The position numbers and the translations under genes are program-made. This document shows, piece after piece, positions 30,600 to 40,469 of a stretch of DNA of 64,000 nucleotides; position 1 is the stretch's first letter; every line of letters starts with the position of its first letter. The DNA is from Candidatus Saccharimonadota bacterium (GTDB lineage Bacteria; Patescibacteriota; Saccharimonadia; Saccharimonadales; Saccharimonadaceae). The stretch is from assembly GCA_905365145.1 (NCBI GenBank), contig CAJPIO010000001.1, positions 124,001 through 188,000 of the forward strand, given 5' to 3'. The notes under the pieces are model-generated. The model was not told the DNA's origin. It ran no database searches and was given only the letters and a program-made list of their open reading frames with translations.

Positions 30600-33170
30600 A
30601 TGAAAGTCAGCCTAAACATTATCAAACAATTGATTAATTTTGAATTACCGCCGGTGGATGAGTTGGTGGCGCGGGTCAATCAGCAACTTGGTGGCGTCGA
30701 AGCAGTGATTGACCTGAACGCCAAATATGGTGGCGCGCGAATTGTCCGGGTGGTTGAATGCGCCAAGCACCCTAATGCTGATCGACTGAGCGTGACCAAG
30801 ATTGATGATGGCGGTGCGGTGGCGGATGTGCCGCGCGATGAGGGTGGTCTGGTGCAAGTAGTTTGCGGCGCGCCAAATGTACACGCTGATATGTGGGCGA
30901 TTTGGCTGCCACCGAAAAGTACGGTGCCGGCGAGTTTTGATGAAGACGAGCCATTCGTGCTGGATGCGCGGCCACTGCGCGGCGTGCTCAGTCAAGGTAT
31001 GTTGGCGGCGGCTGACGAGCTGGATATTGGTACAGATCATGAAGGAATAATCGAAATCACTGAGCGCGACGTGCCGGCGGGCGTTGAGCTTACGGCGGGT
31101 GCGAGTTTCGCGGAAACGTTTGGGCTGGATGATTACGTGCTGGACATTGAAAATAAGATGTTTACTCACCGGCCGGATTGTTTTGGGCAACTCGGCGTGG
31201 CACGCGAGATTGCTGGGATTTTTCATCAGCGATTTACTAGCCCCGATTGGTATAAATCAGAGCAGAAGTTTGCTGAGGCCGAAGGTCTAGAATTGACAGT
31301 AACGAACGATGCGCCAGAATTAGTGTCGCGCTTTATGGCGGTGGCAATCCGTGATGTTACTGTGGGCCCGAGTCCGTTGTGGTTGCAGTGTCAATTGGTG
31401 GCGATGGGCGGCAAGCCGATTAATAACATTGTTGACGCCACGAATTACATAATGCTCATGACGGCGCAGCCAACGCACGCCTATGATTATGACAAATTGC
31501 GCGGGCACACGCTCGGCGCGCGGCTGGCGCGTGATGGCGAGAAAGTTAGCCTGCTCAATGGCAAAGAGTATGAGCTGACAAATGACGACATTGTTATTGC
31601 TGACGGCGAGGGCGTGATTGGTCTGGCGGGAATTATGGGCGGTGCTGACACTGAGGTTTCGGATGGCACGAAAAACATCGTTTTGGAGTGCGCTAACTTT
31701 GACATGTATGCGCTGCGCCGCACGGCTATGCGCCACGGTATTTTTACCGACGCGCTGACGCGGTTTAACAAGGGCCAGTCGCCGCTTCAAAATGCTGCCG
31801 TATTGAAGCAGCTGATGAGTATGGTTGGCGGGTTACAGGCGAGTGAAGTGTTTGACAAGCGCAACGATCGCCTGATGGTCATGCAGCACGATTCGCGAGT
31901 TACATTTGGCTCTGCCGGCAAGGAAACCATTTCGATTTTCGATTGGGGCGCAGTGACTGGCGTTTTAGTGTTGGAAAGTACCTTTGTGAATGAACGTTTG
32001 GGCACAGAATTTTCGCCGCAAGAAATCTGCCGTATATTAAAGAATGTTGAAATTAAGGCGCATGAGGAACCCGAGCCAAATACGCCTTATCAATTTGAAG
32101 TAATCGCGCCATTCTGGCGCACCGACCTTGAACTGCCGGAGGACATTGTCGAAGAAGTCGGCCGGCTGTATGGCTTTGATAAACTACCGCGCCAATTACC
32201 AATGCGCAGCATCAAGCCAGCGCCGAGGAGTCTGCGCCGCCAGCTCAAGCAAGCGATTCGCCAAAGTCTGTCGCGCGCCGGTGCCAACGAAGTCTTGACT
32301 TATAGTTTCGTCCACGAGCGCGTCCTGAAAAACGCCGAGCAAGACCCGAGCCGCGCCTATCGGCTAAGCAACGCTTTAAGCCCTGATTTGCAGTATTATC
32401 GCACCAGCGTGCTACCGAGTTTGCTGGATAAAGTTCACGCCAACATCAAAGCCGGCCACGACGAATTCATGTTGTTTGAAATCGGCAAAATTCACGATAA
32501 AGAATTGCCGCTTACTGACGAGAATCTGCCGAGCGAGCAGACGTTTGTCGACGGTATTTATGCTAGCAAAAAGCCGCGAGCCGGCGCGCCATTCTATAAA
32601 GCGAGGAAATTGGTAGACAGGCTGTTGACAGATATTAACGTTGAGGCTGATTTTGTGAAAATAGTAGAGTCGGACGCGGACGTGCCAGCGCCGTTTGACG
32701 ACCAGCGCAGCGCTTGGATTGTCGCAAAAAACGGCGACAAGCTAGGCGTTGTCGGTGAATTATCTCAGACAGTACGGCGTAATTTCAAACTGCCAGATTA
32801 CACGGCAGCGTTCTCGCTTGACATTGAAAAATTACAAGTCTGTCTGACTAAAAGTCGCGAACATAATTACCGGCCGCTGAGTCGTTTCCCATCAATCAGT
32901 CAAGACATCTCGCTGCGCTCAAGCGTGGAAATTTCGCATGATGAGTTGCTGCGAGCGGTTCAGCAATGCTTGGACGGGCCAGAAAATCTACATTGCCAGA
33001 TACAGACGCTTGGTATATATCAGCCAAAAGACGACGCGGCTATCAAGACTACCACTTTCCGGCTAACGTTTACCAGTTATCAGCAAACCCTGACTGATAC
33101 TGAGGTCAAACCGATTATGGATAATATTGCAACGGCAGCGCTTACTAAACTTGACGCCGAGCGAGTGTAG
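30600..33170 (+). CDS. pheT: Phenylalanyl-tRNA synthetase beta subunit
   Basis: 856 residues with the full domain order: start MKVSLNIIKQLINFELPPV, tRNA-binding OB domain (AKHPNADRLSVTKID), B3/4 editing domain (HRPDCFGQLGVAREIAG), B5 domain (PFWRTDLELPEDIVEEVGRLYGF in the DNA-binding part), the core-like domain, and a C-terminal FDX-ACB domain (YRPLSRFPSISQDISL). It forms the (alpha-beta)2 enzyme with PheS. It is separated from pheS by 6 kb of unrelated genes. The stop is 2 nt from the convergent ThrE stop. Confidence 0.97.
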   Translation: MKVSLNIIKQLINFELPPVDELVARVNQQLGGVEAVIDLNAKYGGARIVRVVECAKHPNADRLSVTKIDDGGAVADVPRDEGGLVQVVCGAPNVHADMWAIWLPPKSTVPASFDEDEPFVLDARPLRGVLSQGMLAAADELDIGTDHEGIIEITERDVPAGVELTAGASFAETFGLDDYVLDIENKMFTHRPDCFGQLGVAREIAGIFHQRFTSPDWYKSEQKFAEAEGLELTVTNDAPELVSRFMAVAIRDVTVGPSPLWLQCQLVAMGGKPINNIVDATNYIMLMTAQPTHAYDYDKLRGHTLGARLARDGEKVSLLNGKEYELTNDDIVIADGEGVIGLAGIMGGADTEVSDGTKNIVLECANFDMYALRRTAMRHGIFTDALTRFNKGQSPLQNAAVLKQLMSMVGGLQASEVFDKRNDRLMVMQHDSRVTFGSAGKETISIFDWGAVTGVLVLESTFVNERLGTEFSPQEICRILKNVEIKAHEEPEPNTPYQFEVIAPFWRTDLELPEDIVEEVGRLYGFDKLPRQLPMRSIKPAPRSLRRQLKQAIRQSLSRAGANEVLTYSFVHERVLKNAEQDPSRAYRLSNALSPDLQYYRTSVLPSLLDKVHANIKAGHDEFMLFEIGKIHDKELPLTDENLPSEQTFVDGIYASKKPRAGAPFYKARKLVDRLLTDINVEADFVKIVESDADVPAPFDDQRSAWIVAKNGDKLGVVGELSQTVRRNFKLPDYTAAFSLDIEKLQVCLTKSREHNYRPLSRFPSISQDISLRSSVEISHDELLRAVQQCLDGPENLHCQIQTLGIYQPKDDAAIKTTTFRLTFTSYQQTLTDTEVKPIMDNIATAALTKLDAERV

Positions 33171-33171
33171 T

Positions 33172-34587
33172 TTATTTTAGTTGTTTTTGATTAGAACGCA
33201 GCGGGCGTTCTGGCAGGTTGTTGCGCAACGTTACTAGGCTGCGTCGTGTTGGGCGGCCGATAAGTACGCCGAACGAGGCGCCAGCAGCAATGGCTACCGC
33301 AATCAGTATAGCTCGCATCAATAACAGAGTACCGTCTACAGCGGCCGGATTAGCGACTAGCGCCATTAGCCCGTTATACAAGGTTAGGCCGGGAACCAGC
33401 GGCACGATACCAGCATCGATGATCGCTTGGCTAGGAATTCTGGTTAAGCGTGAAACAACAGTAGCTGTAAAGCCGACGGTAAATCCAGCGACAGCGTTAG
33501 CAGGGATAATTATCAAGCCTAATTCTGATACAGCTAACAGCACATAATAACCCAATAGTCCGCTGGCGCCAGTGATTAATAATCCAACTGGCCGCGAATT
33601 ATTACTTAATGCAAATGATGCCGAGATGATGACGGCGCCAATATACTGATAGGTCGTGCTTGAAAAGGATAAGCTGTCGGGAGTTGCGACGAACGCTAAG
33701 CCAAACTGCCTGGCGGCATATAAGCCCATACTTACGCCCAGTACAATGCCAAGCGTCAACATCACCACTTTCAATAGCCGAGCGCTAGCCGTGACGTAAT
33801 ATTCGTCAATTGCGTCCTGAAAGGCGCCGACAATCATCATGCCAGCTACTAGCAAGACGATACCGCCAACGGTTAATATCGTCGGATCAATCAAAGCAAA
33901 AAATTCCCAATATTTATGATTAACTAGCCACAATATACCAGTAGAGACTAACGTGACTGATAACGCGGCAATAATCTGAATGAAAAATGGCGGCAGCGCA
34001 GCGCGCCCTAGTAGCTTTATCAGAAGAGTAATTAAAAAACCTATGATAAAGGCAGCCAGGATAATCGGTATAGACGTCGTGTAGAGCGCAACCGAGCCGG
34101 CACTCAGGCCGCCGCCAGCAATATAACTGATAATGCCAGGATAGCGCTTATTGTTGGCAATGATGGCATCGAGTTCATTTTCGGCATCATCTAGAGTGAC
34201 TTTATGGTTGGCAATTTGGCTGGCTAGGTTTTGTAATTTGCGCATTAGCCGGTAATCGGTAGCGCGCGGCGAGATAGTGCGGATCAGTGTCAACGGTTCG
34301 CGATCGATGCCGCGGTCTTGCGAGAGCGTAATTTGATTAAAGCTGACATCGATATGTACTTTTCGCTTGCAATATGTGTCGGTTACCCCGAGCGCCATAT
34401 GCACGACGCTATTCGCTGGCGTGCCCATTGATAGCAAATGGTCTGACATGTTCATAACCAGCCGCAAGGCTCGCATATTAGGCGTCAGTGTCTCATCGAT
34501 TTTCTCGATATCAACTTGATCAGCGTCGTCGGTTGCTGTCAAGATGCTTGTTAGCGGGTGGCGCATAAAGCGAATAAGCGGATTCAT
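33172..34587 (-). CDS. ThrE-type threonine/serine exporter family protein
   Basis: This is a full two-part ThrE/DUF1212-DUF3815 protein. A cytoplasmic N-terminal part of about 160 residues (MRLVMNMSDHLLSMGTP-type segment, LRLVMNMSDHLL; VHIDVSFNQITLSQ) is followed by ten hydrophobic segments, with the PLVPGLTLYNGLMAL and RIPSQAIIDAGIVPLVPG motifs typical of the family. ThrE exports threonine and serine; in a host-dependent cell the natural substrate may be another small amino acid or dipeptide. It is divergent from the P-type ATPase. Confidence 0.88.
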   Translation of the reverse strand: MNPLIRFMRHPLTSILTATDDADQVDIEKIDETLTPNMRALRLVMNMSDHLLSMGTPANSVVHMALGVTDTYCKRKVHIDVSFNQITLSQDRGIDREPLTLIRTISPRATDYRLMRKLQNLASQIANHKVTLDDAENELDAIIANNKRYPGIISYIAGGGLSAGSVALYTTSIPIILAAFIIGFLITLLIKLLGRAALPPFFIQIIAALSVTLVSTGILWLVNHKYWEFFALIDPTILTVGGIVLLVAGMMIVGAFQDAIDEYYVTASARLLKVVMLTLGIVLGVSMGLYAARQFGLAFVATPDSLSFSSTTYQYIGAVIISASFALSNNSRPVGLLITGASGLLGYYVLLAVSELGLIIIPANAVAGFTVGFTATVVSRLTRIPSQAIIDAGIVPLVPGLTLYNGLMALVANPAAVDGTLLLMRAILIAVAIAAGASFGVLIGRPTRRSLVTLRNNLPERPLRSNQKQLK

Positions 34588-34629
34588 ATCTTGATTATGG
34601 CAAAAAATCTATTAGTATTCTAGAGGCAT

Positions 34630-34722
34630 ATGATGTCATTTTCACAACTCCTTCAGCGGGTCATGGTTGCGGTTGCTGATATGTTGAATGCTATCGAAAT
34701 TAACCCGCTTTTGCTATACTGA
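34630..34722 (+). pseudogene. Possible remnant of an ATP-grasp acyl-CoA synthetase C-terminus
   Basis: A 30-codon frame ends LLQRVMVAVADMLNAIEINP then LLLY. This resembles the end of ADP-forming acetyl-CoA synthetase / Pat-type ATP-grasp domains, where LLxRLSxLAxDFPEIxELDINPLL is typical. Nothing upstream is in frame. The stop overlaps the -10 box of the ATPase gene. The match is short, so chance is possible. Confidence 0.25.
34715..34720 (+). promoter_or_regulatory. -10 box of leaderless promoter (P-type ATPase)
   Basis: TATACT ends 8 nt before the ATG at 34729. Confidence 0.55.
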
Positions 34723-34728
34723 TTTAAT

Positions 34729-37155
34729 ATGGGTAGACAGGGGTTATCGCGCGATCAAGTAGTTATTCAACGCCAGAAATATGGTGAGAATCGGTTGCCT
34801 GACCGCGAAAATAAAAGCATTGTTAGGCTGATCTTGACAATTATTAGCGAGCCGATGATTTTCTTGTTGCTGGCAGTGGTAGTGGTCTACTTTTTCTTGG
34901 GTGATTGGCACGAAACGGTGGTTCTGGCGCTGTCGGTAGTTGGCGTGGTGACTCTAGAATTGTATCAAGATTCTAAAACTGAGCGGGCGTTAGAAGCACT
35001 GCGATCGTTATCTGCGCCGCAATGCCAGGTGGTGCGCGCTGGCGAATATGTTACCATTCCTAGCGTAGAAGTGGTAGTTGGCGACATTTTGATTATCGGC
35101 GAAGGTAGCCGAGTGGCTGCTGACGGTAAGCTCATTGAATCATCAAACGTTGCTGCTAACGAAAGTATTTTGACTGGCGAATCGCTGCCAGTCGAAAAGA
35201 CTACTGGGGGTCAAGTATTCTCTGGCACGGTAATAACATCTGGACACGGACTCGTCGAAGTAACCACTGTCGGGGAGCAGACCGAAATGGGGCGCATTGG
35301 CGTGTCGCTGCACGAAATTAAGCCAGAAAAGACATTATTGCAAAAGGAAGTTGGCCGAGTTGTGCGCTATATAGCGGTGGCGGCAGTGTTCTTGGCCATG
35401 TTGTTGACGTTGCTGTTTTGGCTGCTGCGCGGCGACTTTTTGCATGGTTTTTTGGCGGGACTGACGTTGTCGATTGCGATTTTGCCCGAGGAATTCCCGG
35501 TGGTTCTGTCGGTATTTATGGCGCTGGGAGCTTGGCGCTTGGCCAAGAGCAACGTGCTAGCGCGCAAGAATCAGACTATCGAGACACTTGGCGGCGCAAC
35601 GGTGCTTTGCACGGACAAAACTGGGACATTGACCGAGAACCGCATGGCCATAACTCAAGTTATCGGCCTTGACGGTAGAGATGTCGATGGCGCTGGGCGC
35701 AGCGAAATTGTCGCATATGGTATCTTGGCGTCGCAAAAAAATCCGTCCGATCCGATGGAAGAGGCATTCTTGGCGGCAGCCGATGATCTGGCAGCGATTT
35801 ATAACGGCATGGATATCATCAAAGAGTATACGCTAGATAGCCATTCGTTTTCGGTAGTGCAAATTTGGGGGCGGGACGGCAAGCCTGAGCTTGTAGCGCT
35901 GAAAGGGGCTCCAGAGGAGGTTTTTCGACTTTGCCGCTTACCCAACGACAAACAGAAACGGTTGCAGGAGATTGCCGACGATGCCGCCGATGACGGCCTG
36001 CGTGTACTAGCAATTGCTAAAGCAGCAGCGAAAAGTATCGCGCCTTCTCGCGATGGCTATCAATACGAGCTGCTAGGTTTGGTGGGGTTGTCTGATCCGA
36101 TTCGTACCGAGGCTAAGGATGCTGTCGCCTTGGCACACCGAGCTGGCATCAAAGTGATTATGCTAACTGGCGACCATACCGAAACAGCGCGGCGTATCGG
36201 CCGCGAGATTGGTTTGAATACTGAGCGGGTGATAACTGGTCAAGAATTTTTGTCGATGAACGAAAAGCAGCAGCGCGAGATTGTCAAAACTACAGAAATC
36301 TACAGCCGCGTCGCGCCAAATGTCAAGCTGGCGATTATTTCCGCTCTTAAGCAAAACGGCGAAGTGGTAGCGATGACTGGCGACGGCGTTAATGACGGCC
36401 CGGCCCTCAAGAGCGCGCATATCGGTATCGCCATGGGCCAGCGCGGCACCGACGTTGCTCGCGAGGCGTCGTCTATCGTGCTGCTGGATGATAACTTCGC
36501 CTCAATTGTTCAAGGCGTGCGTATCGGCCGAAGGATTTTTGCTAATTTGCAAAAAGCGGTGATGTATATCATGATTGTGCATATACCGATTGCTGCGTTG
36601 TCAATTGCGCCGGTATTGCTTGGTTGGGAATTGATTTTACTGCCAATTCACATCGTATTTTTTGAATTTATTATTGATCCTGCTTGTACGTTAGTGTTCG
36701 AGGGCGAGCCAGAGGATGAAGACACGATGCGCCGGCCGCCGCGGCGAATTTCGCAGCCATTATTTAGTCGAGCGTTAGTGCTAGAAAGTTTAGCAATTGG
36801 CGGATTGCTGGCGCTGATGGCCATTCTAATTCATGGCGGGATGCTGGGCAGCGGTGCTTCTAGCGATCAAGCGCGAGCGGTAACTTACTTAACGATAATT
36901 CTAGCTAATATTGGTATGATTTTGGCGCTATCCGGCCGCAAAATCATTCGCTTGGCTGTTAAACAGCGTGGCAAGAATGCCTTGGCTATTGTGGTGGTCA
37001 CGGCTTCTGTCGCCTTGGCGGCGGTCTATAGTCTGCCATTTCTGCGCAATTTATTCAAAATCGCACCGTTATCGCCAGCTGAATTCGGCTTAGCGGCAAC
37101 CGCGGCGATTATTGCGTCGCTGCTGGCGGCAATTGTGCGTAAACTATGGCAATAA
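34729..37155 (+). CDS. P-type cation-transporting ATPase (P2/P3-like)
   Basis: All P-type landmarks are present in order: LTGESLPVEK (actuator domain TGES), ILPEEFPVVLS (metal-site helix M4), CTDKTGTLTENR (phosphorylated Asp), KGAPEEV (nucleotide domain), MLTGDHTETARRIGREIGL, and MTGDGVNDGPALKSAHIGIA. The C-terminal cation-ATPase domain has four further helices. The PEEFPVV form in M4 is common in Ca2+/H+-type pumps, and the lack of N-terminal CxxC domains argues against copper. A calcium or other divalent cation is likely, but the ion is not certain. Confidence 0.92.
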   Translation: MGRQGLSRDQVVIQRQKYGENRLPDRENKSIVRLILTIISEPMIFLLLAVVVVYFFLGDWHETVVLALSVVGVVTLELYQDSKTERALEALRSLSAPQCQVVRAGEYVTIPSVEVVVGDILIIGEGSRVAADGKLIESSNVAANESILTGESLPVEKTTGGQVFSGTVITSGHGLVEVTTVGEQTEMGRIGVSLHEIKPEKTLLQKEVGRVVRYIAVAAVFLAMLLTLLFWLLRGDFLHGFLAGLTLSIAILPEEFPVVLSVFMALGAWRLAKSNVLARKNQTIETLGGATVLCTDKTGTLTENRMAITQVIGLDGRDVDGAGRSEIVAYGILASQKNPSDPMEEAFLAAADDLAAIYNGMDIIKEYTLDSHSFSVVQIWGRDGKPELVALKGAPEEVFRLCRLPNDKQKRLQEIADDAADDGLRVLAIAKAAAKSIAPSRDGYQYELLGLVGLSDPIRTEAKDAVALAHRAGIKVIMLTGDHTETARRIGREIGLNTERVITGQEFLSMNEKQQREIVKTTEIYSRVAPNVKLAIISALKQNGEVVAMTGDGVNDGPALKSAHIGIAMGQRGTDVAREASSIVLLDDNFASIVQGVRIGRRIFANLQKAVMYIMIVHIPIAALSIAPVLLGWELILLPIHIVFFEFIIDPACTLVFEGEPEDEDTMRRPPRRISQPLFSRALVLESLAIGGLLALMAILIHGGMLGSGASSDQARAVTYLTIILANIGMILALSGRKIIRLAVKQRGKNALAIVVVTASVALAAVYSLPFLRNLFKIAPLSPAEFGLAATAAIIASLLAAIVRKLWQ

Positions 37156-37202
37156 TCGAGATTTTATGCTATAATGAAAGGATAAACTAGAGAGGGGAAA
37201 TA

Positions 37203-37892
37203 ATGGCAACGTCAAAGAAGCAACGTGCTGGCATTTTGATTATTGTGGTCGCGACCGTTCTAGGTACGCTAGGATCATTCGCAGTGATGATTTTATCAAT
37301 GCAGTCAAACAAGCAAGCTCAGGCGGACTACCAAAAAGTTCTAAGCGAATATAAAAAAGAACAAGCTGCTTACGAGCAAAAAAAACAAGCGCAAGCCGAC
37401 AAGCTGTCAGCTAAATATTACGAGACGTTCAAGCAGTATTCTAGCCAAGTTGCAAAGTTCGAAATCGATAGCGTCAAATCACTAGCAACCGAAGATCTAA
37501 CAGAGGGCGATGGCGCATTGATAGACGATAAAACTAATTTTGCGGCTTATTATATTGGCTGGGATGCAAATGGTGATATCTTTGATCAGAGCATTGATAA
37601 CAATAAGCTGAAAACGCCATTGCCAGTAAGCGGGTTGAGTACGGCTGGTATAATCAAAGGCTGGAAAGAAGGTCTGAAAGGAATGAAAGTCGGCGGCGTG
37701 CGTCTATTGTCTATCCCGGCGGACAAAGCTTACGGCGAGGCCGGCAGCAAAGACTCTAAAGGCAAGCAAATTATCGCGCCGAACATGCCATTGAAATTCG
37801 TCGTTATGGCGATTCCAGCGCCAGAAACGATTAGCCAACCAGATATGACGAAATTAATGAATGCATATCAGCAAGCTCAGCAAGCGCAGTAA
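37203..37892 (+). CDS. Membrane-anchored FKBP-type peptidyl-prolyl isomerase
   Basis: An N-terminal membrane helix (residues 9-31) is followed by a Gln/Lys/Ala coiled coil (to about 75) and an FKBP domain: YYIGWDANGDIFDQSID, LSTAGIIKGWKEGLKGMKVG, GGVRLLSIPADKAYGEAG. The FKBP core residues of the pocket (Y, D, F, W) are in place. It probably helps fold exported proteins on the outer face. AGAGAGGGG is the ribosome site, and TATAAT lies at 37170-37175. trxB follows 18 nt later. Confidence 0.9.
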   Translation: MATSKKQRAGILIIVVATVLGTLGSFAVMILSMQSNKQAQADYQKVLSEYKKEQAAYEQKKQAQADKLSAKYYETFKQYSSQVAKFEIDSVKSLATEDLTEGDGALIDDKTNFAAYYIGWDANGDIFDQSIDNNKLKTPLPVSGLSTAGIIKGWKEGLKGMKVGGVRLLSIPADKAYGEAGSKDSKGKQIIAPNMPLKFVVMAIPAPETISQPDMTKLMNAYQQAQQAQ

Positions 37893-37910
37893 GACGAGGA
37901 GGAAATCTGC

Positions 37911-38840
37911 ATGGAAGATATAAAACCTGTGGTGATGATTGGCGCTGGCCCGAGTGCACTAGCGGCAGCGATTTATACTACGCGCGAGGGTATTGACACT
38001 ACTCTCTACGAGAAGGGTGTTGTTGGCGGTCTAGCGGCAATTACCGATAAAATCGACAACTATCCTGGTTTTCCCGACGGTGTCCCAGGTATGGAATTAG
38101 CGGATAATCTGCGCAAGCAAGCTGAGCGCTTTGGTGCCAAGATTGATTACGGCGACGTTTCAGCGCTGCGTCATCAGGATGGCGTTAATATTTTGACAGT
38201 TGACGGTCAAGAGGTTAAAGCTCGCGCTGTACTGATTGCTACAGGCAGCGGTTATAAGAAACTTGGCATTCCTGGCGAGGCAGAATTTTATGGCCGCGGT
38301 GTGCATTATTGTGCGACCTGCGATGGTGCTTTTTATAAAGGTAAAAGGTTAGTCGTTGTTGGTGGCGGCAACTCGGGTGTGCAGGAAGCGATGTTTTTGA
38401 CGCGTTTTGCCGAGCATATCGATTTGCTGGTGCGAAGTTCCGTAAAGGCCAGCAAGGCTCTACAGGACGATTTGCAGAAATACATTGATAATGGCAAAAT
38501 TACCGTACATTTGCAAACAGTAGCGCAAGAAATCGTCGGCGAGGACGGCGCGGTGGCGGCGGTGCGGGTGCTCGAAAACGGCGCAGAAACGACTTTCGAG
38601 GCTGACGGCGTGTTCGTTTTCATCGGCTTGAAGCCGAATACGCAGTTTTTGGCGGATAGCGGCGTTGAGTTTGATGAGTACGGCTTCATCAAAACCGACG
38701 ATCGTTTGGCGACGGCTTTGCCGGGCGTATTTGCCAGCGGCGATGTCCGTAGCGGCGCTACCATGCAGGTGGCTAGTGCTGTCGGCGAGGGAGCAACGGC
38801 GGCGCTGAGTATCCGCGAATATTTAGAAAGCGTCAAATAA
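37911..38840 (+). CDS. trxB: Thioredoxin reductase
   Basis: The FAD-binding start is VVMIGAGPSALAAAIYT. The redox Cys pair is in YCATCDGAFYKG, the NADPH site is VVVGGGNSGVQEAMFL, and the end is GVFASGDVRSGATMQVASAVGEG. The 309-residue length is standard for low-Mr TrxR. It reduces thioredoxin with NADPH. GAGGAGGAAATC sits before the ATG, and the FKBP gene lies directly upstream. Confidence 0.95.
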   Translation: MEDIKPVVMIGAGPSALAAAIYTTREGIDTTLYEKGVVGGLAAITDKIDNYPGFPDGVPGMELADNLRKQAERFGAKIDYGDVSALRHQDGVNILTVDGQEVKARAVLIATGSGYKKLGIPGEAEFYGRGVHYCATCDGAFYKGKRLVVVGGGNSGVQEAMFLTRFAEHIDLLVRSSVKASKALQDDLQKYIDNGKITVHLQTVAQEIVGEDGAVAAVRVLENGAETTFEADGVFVFIGLKPNTQFLADSGVEFDEYGFIKTDDRLATALPGVFASGDVRSGATMQVASAVGEGATAALSIREYLESVK

Positions 38841-38846
38841 CTGCTG

Positions 38847-39851
38847 CTATTCGACGTATTTCTTGCGGAAAGCTTCGAGTTGTTTAATGATGGCCGGGTC
38901 GCTAGTCTCGAGAGCGATTTCGCGCGTGCCCATGATGCCAGAGCCGCGCATGAAATTATGCGACCCTGATAGTGCTATTTTCGAGCCGTCAGGCATCGTG
39001 AAAACAATGAATTTGGCGTGCAGATATTGCGGATGCTGATATAGGGTTTGTTGCCGGCTGGTTAAAGTGCCGAGTTTGATGAGAAGTTTATTGATCGGCG
39101 AGGCGGTACGCCAATTATTGAAATACAATTTGGTATTTTTGCGCTTGAGAATGCGGTTGAGTCTACCAGTCGGGCAGTACTGCGATACTAGTACGATGTT
39201 TTCAGCTTGTTCGGCTAGGTCGCAGGCGCGCTTGTAAATGAGAGAATTAGTTGGCAAGCCCTGATCAACCAGGACAGTCGAGTGTTCGTCGAGGCCAAAC
39301 ATTGAATTGCGAATCGAACCGCCGCGCTTGTCGGCGCGAGCGATAAGGTATTGCTCGTTAGATAGCTTATCAGCTAACACTTTATTATCAAATCGGAACA
39401 TGTAATCGACATTAGCTAGGCTCTCGTGGTCCATATTGACACCGCCGCAAGCGTAGACTATGTCGTCAACAATCGACCATTTGCTGTGAGTGCGGCCAGT
39501 CATTAGCATATTAGCCTTTTGGCCGAGCCAGCGAAAAGCCACGCCCGCCTTTTTTAGCCGCCGTTCTAATTTCATGGCGTGAACGGCGCGCGATGGCTGG
39601 CGGCGCGGTGAACGCAGAATGAATTCCTTCGGTTCGAGATAAGTGAATGAATCGGCGCAAACCGAGGCTGGCACGCCGCGCTCAGCCGCTGCGCGCTCGA
39701 CGGCGGCGATTACTGCTTCGGTGTGCTTGTCATCGGCGCGAAAGGTGGTCGCTACCATATTGACGCGCTGCTTGGCGTTATCAATTTTAACTGCTAAATC
39801 CGACATATAGTCTTCTGCTGTCAATAGCGTCGGACTCTTTTTCTTACTCAT
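38847..39851 (-). CDS. Phospholipase D-like (HKD) protein
   Basis: Two HKD-type sites are visible: RTHSKWSIVDDIVYACGG and YLHAKFIVFTMPDGSKIALS with GSHNF after. That is the twofold catalytic layout of the PLD superfamily, which includes cardiolipin synthases and nucleases. There is no membrane segment, so the protein is probably soluble. Activity on a lipid or a nucleic acid cannot be distinguished. TATACT ends 9 nt upstream of ATG 39851, so the gene is leaderless and the frame beginning at 39914 is not used. Its 3' end meets trxB tail to tail. Confidence 0.85.
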   Translation of the reverse strand: MSKKKSPTLLTAEDYMSDLAVKIDNAKQRVNMVATTFRADDKHTEAVIAAVERAAAERGVPASVCADSFTYLEPKEFILRSPRRQPSRAVHAMKLERRLKKAGVAFRWLGQKANMLMTGRTHSKWSIVDDIVYACGGVNMDHESLANVDYMFRFDNKVLADKLSNEQYLIARADKRGGSIRNSMFGLDEHSTVLVDQGLPTNSLIYKRACDLAEQAENIVLVSQYCPTGRLNRILKRKNTKLYFNNWRTASPINKLLIKLGTLTSRQQTLYQHPQYLHAKFIVFTMPDGSKIALSGSHNFMRGSGIMGTREIALETSDPAIIKQLEAFRKKYVE

Positions 39852-39860
39852 ATCTCTATT

Positions 39861-39866
39861 AGTATA
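39861..39866 (-). promoter_or_regulatory. -10 box of leaderless promoter (PLD gene)
   Basis: Read on the minus strand, TATACT ends 9 nt before the ATG at 39851. Confidence 0.55.
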
Positions 39867-39923
39867 CTCTATAGCGTAAAAAACTGATACTATATAGGTA
39901 GTAACTGTAAGCAAAGGAGCAAT

Positions 39924-40448
39924 ATGGCAGATTTTAATAAAGTTCTTGACCCGGGAGATGTCGATGGTGGACTGGTCAATACGGTAGTAGAAATCCCCGA
40001 AGGGTCGCGCCTGAAAGTCGAATGGGATCGGCAGCGGGCGGTCTTTATGCTGGACCGCGTCGAGCCGAAGATTTTTGCTAAGCCGTGTAATTACGGCTTT
40101 ATTCCGCAGACGCTTGATGAGGACGGCGATGAGCTAGATACGCTGATTATTTGCCCAGAGCCGCTAACGACTGGCGTGTGGTTGGAGGCGCGTATTATTG
40201 GTGTGCTGCGCTTCGAAGATGACGGTGAAGTTGACGATAAAGTAGTCGTGGTGCCGGCTGACAATCGCGACGATGATCGTATTAACTCGCTCGACGACAT
40301 TCCGCAGCTGGTTAAGCAGCTTGAGCATCACTTCACTCATTACAAAGATCTCAAGAAGCCAGGCAGTACTATCGTCAAGGGCTGGGGCGATGTCGAGGAA
40401 GCCAAGACGATTGTCAAACAATGCATTGACCGCTATAATAATCAGTAA
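39924..40448 (+). CDS. ppa: Inorganic pyrophosphatase (family I)
   Basis: The 174-residue enzyme shows the family I metal site: NYGFIPQTLDEDGDELDTLI, with the DxDxxD pattern, and earlier VVEIPEGSRLKVEWD and DRVEPKIFAKPCNYGF. It hydrolyses PPi to drive synthetase and polymerase reactions. AAAGGAGCAAT precedes the ATG. DUF5684 follows 21 nt later. Confidence 0.95.
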   Translation: MADFNKVLDPGDVDGGLVNTVVEIPEGSRLKVEWDRQRAVFMLDRVEPKIFAKPCNYGFIPQTLDEDGDELDTLIICPEPLTTGVWLEARIIGVLRFEDDGEVDDKVVVVPADNRDDDRINSLDDIPQLVKQLEHHFTHYKDLKKPGSTIVKGWGDVEEAKTIVKQCIDRYNNQ

Positions 40449-40469
40449 TAAACTTAAACGGAGCAAATT

